Below, in pieces: positions 61,885 through 64,000 of a stretch of DNA of 64,000 bases (the first letter of the stretch is position 1; each line of letters opens with the position of its first letter). The notes below the pieces were generated by a model. The model was not told the origin of the DNA, searched no databases, and was given only the letters and a program-made list of their open reading frames with translations. The stretch comes from an uncultured Coriobacteriaceae bacterium. Its GTDB lineage: Bacteria; Actinomycetota; Coriobacteriia; Coriobacteriales; Coriobacteriaceae. The position numbers and the translations under genes were made by a program. The stretch covers positions 1 to 64,000 of the forward strand of contig CALUOP010000006.1 in the NCBI GenBank assembly GCA_944322305.1, in the 5' to 3' direction.

Positions 61885-62210
61885 GCGGTGAGGCCGTGAC
61901 CGTGATCCGCAAGGTCGACGGCCCGCCTGACCCGTTCGGCGAACCCTCGACCACCGAGGAGCGCGAGGCGGTGGGGAACGTGCTCGTGCAGCCCGGCCCG
62001 ACCGCAGACCTCGACGCCTCGAGGCCGGACGGCGTGAGCGTGGCCTACACGCTCCAGATCCCGAAGTCCTTCACCGCGTCCCTGCGCGGTTGCGCGGTGG
62101 AGGTGCGCGGGGAGCGCTTCGACGTGGTGGGCGACCCGAGGGCCTGGCCCGACGACCTCACCCCGGGCGAGTGGAACCGTACCTGCGAGGTTGGGAGGGT
62201 CGATGGCTAG
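61872..62210 (+). CDS. Head-tail joining protein (minor)
   Basis: The 112-residue protein, MALLSGEAVTVIRKVDGPPD..., has a beta-rich pattern (VAYTLQIPKSFTASLRGCAVEVRGERFDVVGDP) of phage head-tail stopper proteins. Its place between the connector and HK97 gp10-like genes supports this. Sequence alone is less specific. Confidence 0.75.
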   Translation: MALLSGEAVTVIRKVDGPPDPFGEPSTTEEREAVGNVLVQPGPTADLDASRPDGVSVAYTLQIPKSFTASLRGCAVEVRGERFDVVGDPRAWPDDLTPGEWNRTCEVGRVDG

Positions 62211-62520
62211 CGTTAGATTCGCCGACGTCAAGCTCAACATGTCGGGTGTGCGCGAGGCGCTGAAAAGCGACGGGGTGCGGTCCGAGCTCTCGAGCCTCGC
62301 CGAGGCGGGCGCGGCCGCGGCAAACTCCATGGCCAGGACGCACGCGCCATTCCGGGAAAGCCTGTACGGGGCAAGCACCACGGTGGGCGCGTACACGGCG
62401 CTCGGCCACGTCACGACGCGGGCCGTCGGCGACCCGTCGAACGCCTCGGACGGCATGGTCGCGTACTGGGACGCGGTGAACCACCACACACTTCAGAAGG
62501 CGCTGGGGGCGATCCGATGA
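62203..62520 (+). CDS. HK97 gp10-like tail-completion protein
   Basis: The 105-residue protein starts MASVRFADVKLNMSGVREAL after GGGAGGGTCG. It contains the gp10-type AAANSMARTHAPFRESLYGA region, and should join tail and head. It overlaps both neighbours by 4-8 bases. Confidence 0.8.
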   Translation: MASVRFADVKLNMSGVREALKSDGVRSELSSLAEAGAAAANSMARTHAPFRESLYGASTTVGAYTALGHVTTRAVGDPSNASDGMVAYWDAVNHHTLQKALGAIR

Positions 62521-62864
62521 ACGTGGAGGCAGACCTTGTCCGGTACCTGGGCGCGAAGCTCGGCGTGCCGGCGTACAAGCGCGTGCCCGCCGAGCGCCCT
62601 GCGTCCTTCGCCACGGTGGAGAGGACGGGAGGATCCGTTGAGCCGCACCGCCAGCTCCCGTCCGTGACGGTGGACGTGTGGGCGCCGACGGACTACGAGG
62701 CGAGCGAGCTGGCCGCCAGGTGCTGCAAAGCCCTCGTGGCCTACGAGTCCGAGCCCGGCGTGTACGCGGTGCACGTCGGCACGGTTTACAGCATCGCCCC
62801 GGATGCGGGCGGGCAGAGCCGCTACGGGATCAACGCAGATCTCATCACCGAACCAATCGACTAA
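62517..62864 (+). CDS. Tail terminator-like protein
   Basis: The 115-residue protein, MNVEADLVRYLGAKLGVPAY..., has PSVTVDVWAPTDYEASELAARCCKAL and ends SRYGINADLITEP, consistent with small tail-terminator (gpU/DUF3168-like) proteins. Order before the tail tube supports the call. Confidence 0.75.
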   Translation: MNVEADLVRYLGAKLGVPAYKRVPAERPASFATVERTGGSVEPHRQLPSVTVDVWAPTDYEASELAARCCKALVAYESEPGVYAVHVGTVYSIAPDAGGQSRYGINADLITEPID

Positions 62865-62876
62865 GAGGAGGCCGGA

Positions 62877-63458
62877 ATGGCTGAACTGAAACCCTTCGAC
62901 AACTCACTCGTCACCGTCGGCCAGCCCGCGGAGGGCGGCTGCTGCTGGACTGACTTCTCAGCGTCCCCGACGCTGCCCGCCGACGCAACCACCCCGATGG
63001 CGAGCCCGTGGGAGTCGCTCGGCGACCTGTCGGAGAACGGCTACACAGAGGGCAAGTCCGTCACGTCGAACAAGCTCAAGGGCTGGCGCGGATCGGTCGT
63101 GCTGTCCGTCATCTCCGACGAGGAGAACACCTTCAAGGTGGAGTTCATCGAGGTGAACCGCCCGGCGACCGCGAAGCTGCGCTACGGCGCGGCGAGCGTG
63201 ACCGCCGGCTCCGACGGCTCCATCTCCAAGATCGCGGTCAAAACCGGCGTGAACACCAAGGTGCCGCTCGTCTTCGACGAGCTTGAGAGCAACGGCTACC
63301 TGCGCCGCACGGTCGTGAAGCAGGCGTCCATCGACAGCTTCGACGACGTGCCGCACCAGAAGGGCTCCCTCCTCGTGTACGGCATGACGTTCACCGCGCT
63401 CGACACCGGCGACGGCGAACCCGTGGTCATCTACCGCGCGAAGCCCGCTGAGGAGTAG
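62877..63458 (+). CDS. Major tail tube protein
   Basis: The 193-residue protein has the typical tail-tube plan of a beta-rich body (TEGKSVTSNKLKGWRGSVVLS, ENTFKVEFIEVNRP) and a C-terminal strand set (GSLLVYGMTFTALDTGDGEP). AGAGGAGGCCGGA precedes the ATG. The tail assembly chaperone follows. Confidence 0.85.
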   Translation: MAELKPFDNSLVTVGQPAEGGCCWTDFSASPTLPADATTPMASPWESLGDLSENGYTEGKSVTSNKLKGWRGSVVLSVISDEENTFKVEFIEVNRPATAKLRYGAASVTAGSDGSISKIAVKTGVNTKVPLVFDELESNGYLRRTVVKQASIDSFDDVPHQKGSLLVYGMTFTALDTGDGEPVVIYRAKPAEE

Positions 63459-63492
63459 CGCGGGGAGCGCCGGGGGACATACGCATCGGAAC

Positions 63493-63510
63493 GGGGCCCG
63501 CGAGGGCCCC
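63493..63510 (+). terminator. GCGA-loop hairpin between tail tube and chaperone
   Basis: GGGGCCC (63493-63499) pairs with GGGCCCC (63504-63510) around GCGA, followed by GGAGCCTTT. It may partly stop transcription so that tail tube is made in excess over downstream tail proteins. Confidence 0.6.
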
Positions 63511-63528
63511 GGAGCCTTTAGGAGGGCC

Positions 63529-63918
63529 ATGAACAAGGAGCACATGGCGCGGATGGGAGCCGACGAGCTCGACCGCTACGCGCGGTCGATGGGCTTCAGC
63601 GCCAAGGCGGGCAAGACCGCCGAGGAGAAGGCCCGCATCATCGAGCGGAAGCGAGGCCGGGCGGCGAAGATCTCAGTCATCGGCGTCGAGGTCGAGGTGC
63701 CGGTCAAGCGCCTGCACGACAAGCGTGTGACCGACCTGCTGGCGAAGCGCGAAAAGACGGACGAGGAGACGGCGGAGATGATCCGCCTCATCGTTGGGGA
63801 CGAGGCGTGGGACGAGCTTGTGAAGGCCGCCACCGAAGAGGACGACACCGTTGACAACGACGCGCTTGGCTTCGCCATCGCCTCGATCATCACCAGTCGA
63901 GAACTAAAAAACTACTGA
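63529..63918 (+). CDS. Tail assembly chaperone (short form)
   Basis: The 129-residue protein, starting MNKEHMARMGADELDRYARS after TTAGGAGGGCC, is a helical acidic protein in the place of lambda gpG. It binds the tape-measure protein during tail assembly. The last codons are GAA CTA AAA AAC TAC TGA and contain a canonical slippery site, so a longer gpGT-type product should also be made. Confidence 0.88.
   Translation: MNKEHMARMGADELDRYARSMGFSAKAGKTAEEKARIIERKRGRAAKISVIGVEVEVPVKRLHDKRVTDLLAKREKTDEETAEMIRLIVGDEAWDELVKAATEEDDTVDNDALGFAIASIITSRELKNY
63906..63912 (+). promoter_or_regulatory. Programmed -1 frameshift site
   Basis: A-AAA-AAC is in the exact X-XXY-YYZ phase of the short chaperone frame and lies two codons before its stop. 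The -1 frame is open from here to the window end. Confidence 0.9.
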
Positions 63919-64000
63919 CGCTCGCGCGGCTCGAAGAGGGCCGGGTGCGCGAGCTTCGGCACGACTTCAGGCGCGTCTACGGCGTGCGCTACGAGGACGT
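63912..64000 (+). CDS. Tail assembly chaperone frameshift extension (cut by window edge)
   Basis: After slippage, the -1 frame reads LLTLARLEEGRVRELR and then HDFRRVYGVRYEDV without a stop up to the last base. Such LxxDFxxxYGV patterns are typical of the T part of gpGT-like chaperones. No ribosome site or start codon of its own is visible near 63912, so it should be expressed only as a fusion. Confidence 0.85.

Larger units (their letters stand above)
35615..64000. mobile_element. Integrated siphovirus-type prophage (left end and about 28 kb; right end outside window)
   Basis: From the base after the HIT-family gene to the window end the genes follow a phage order: integrase and repressor on the minus strand, then early, replication, small-gene, regulatory, packaging, head and tail genes on the plus strand. 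GC falls slightly and is uneven. The head module (P27-type small terminase, terminase, portal, minor head protein, scaffold, HK97-type capsid) and tail tube plus frameshifted chaperone indicate a long-tailed siphovirus. No broken structural gene was seen, so the phage may be functional. The right attachment site is not visible. Confidence 0.93.

Overview
The window is a high-GC chromosomal segment with short intergenic gaps, many GTG starts and ATGA/GTGA start-stop overlaps. The gene content (a split leuC/leuD leucine pathway, a YhgE/Pip protein, an LTA-synthase-like protein, an FmdB zinc ribbon, a urea ABC transporter with a full urease operon) suggests an anaerobic gut actinobacterium, most likely class Coriobacteriia, perhaps Eggerthellales. 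This placement is an inference from gene style and content, not from a marker-gene comparison.

Bases 1-35,614 are host chromosome. The window opens in the 3' end of an IS3-family element (1-140). Next comes a two-gene unit: an ABC-ATPase-like protein without a Walker A lysine, and a large YhgE/Pip membrane protein. metK and priA follow, then a GH36 alpha-galactosidase. A divergent TetR-methyltransferase pair stands before def-fmt-rsmB, and an LTA-synthase-like membrane sulfatase follows. The leucine block is leader peptide-leuA-leuC-leuD-leuB. The leader has CTA leucine codons and a downstream hairpin, which suggests attenuation, and two related long palindromes lie between leuC and leuD. The urea block runs urtABCDE-ureABC-ureEFGD: urea import, hydrolysis to ammonia and nickel-cofactor assembly form one nearly continuous unit. 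A GalT-like HIT-fold protein closes the host part.

From about 35,615 to the window end lies a siphovirus-type prophage that continues past the right edge. Its order is: integrase, an AT-rich cargo gene and a CI-like repressor (all minus strand); a divergent Cro-like gene; a gene-free, hairpin-dense stretch of about 0.6 kb; early genes with a Sak4-like ATPase, DUF669 SSB, ERCC4 nuclease and Prim-Pol/VirE replicase; a TTTGCC-iteron AT-rich candidate origin; a run of small Cys-rich, membrane and MazG-like genes; a second repressor/operator module; a late regulator that appears to start at ATC; hicAB; HNH and terminase; portal and minor head protein; two tRNAs; scaffold, capsid, connectors, tail tube; and a tail chaperone with a canonical -1 frameshift site at the window edge.

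The most unusual signals are these. Both prophage tRNAs (Ser-GCT and Trp-CCA) replace the near-universal G18/U55 pair with A18/G55. The gene-free early stretch looks like a large structured RNA. An 11-copy TTTGCC origin sits after the replicase. The CI repressor has lost both Ser and Lys of its S24 dyad. Five 10-bp repeats lie just before the packaging genes. A homologous palindrome pair lies inside the leucine operon.
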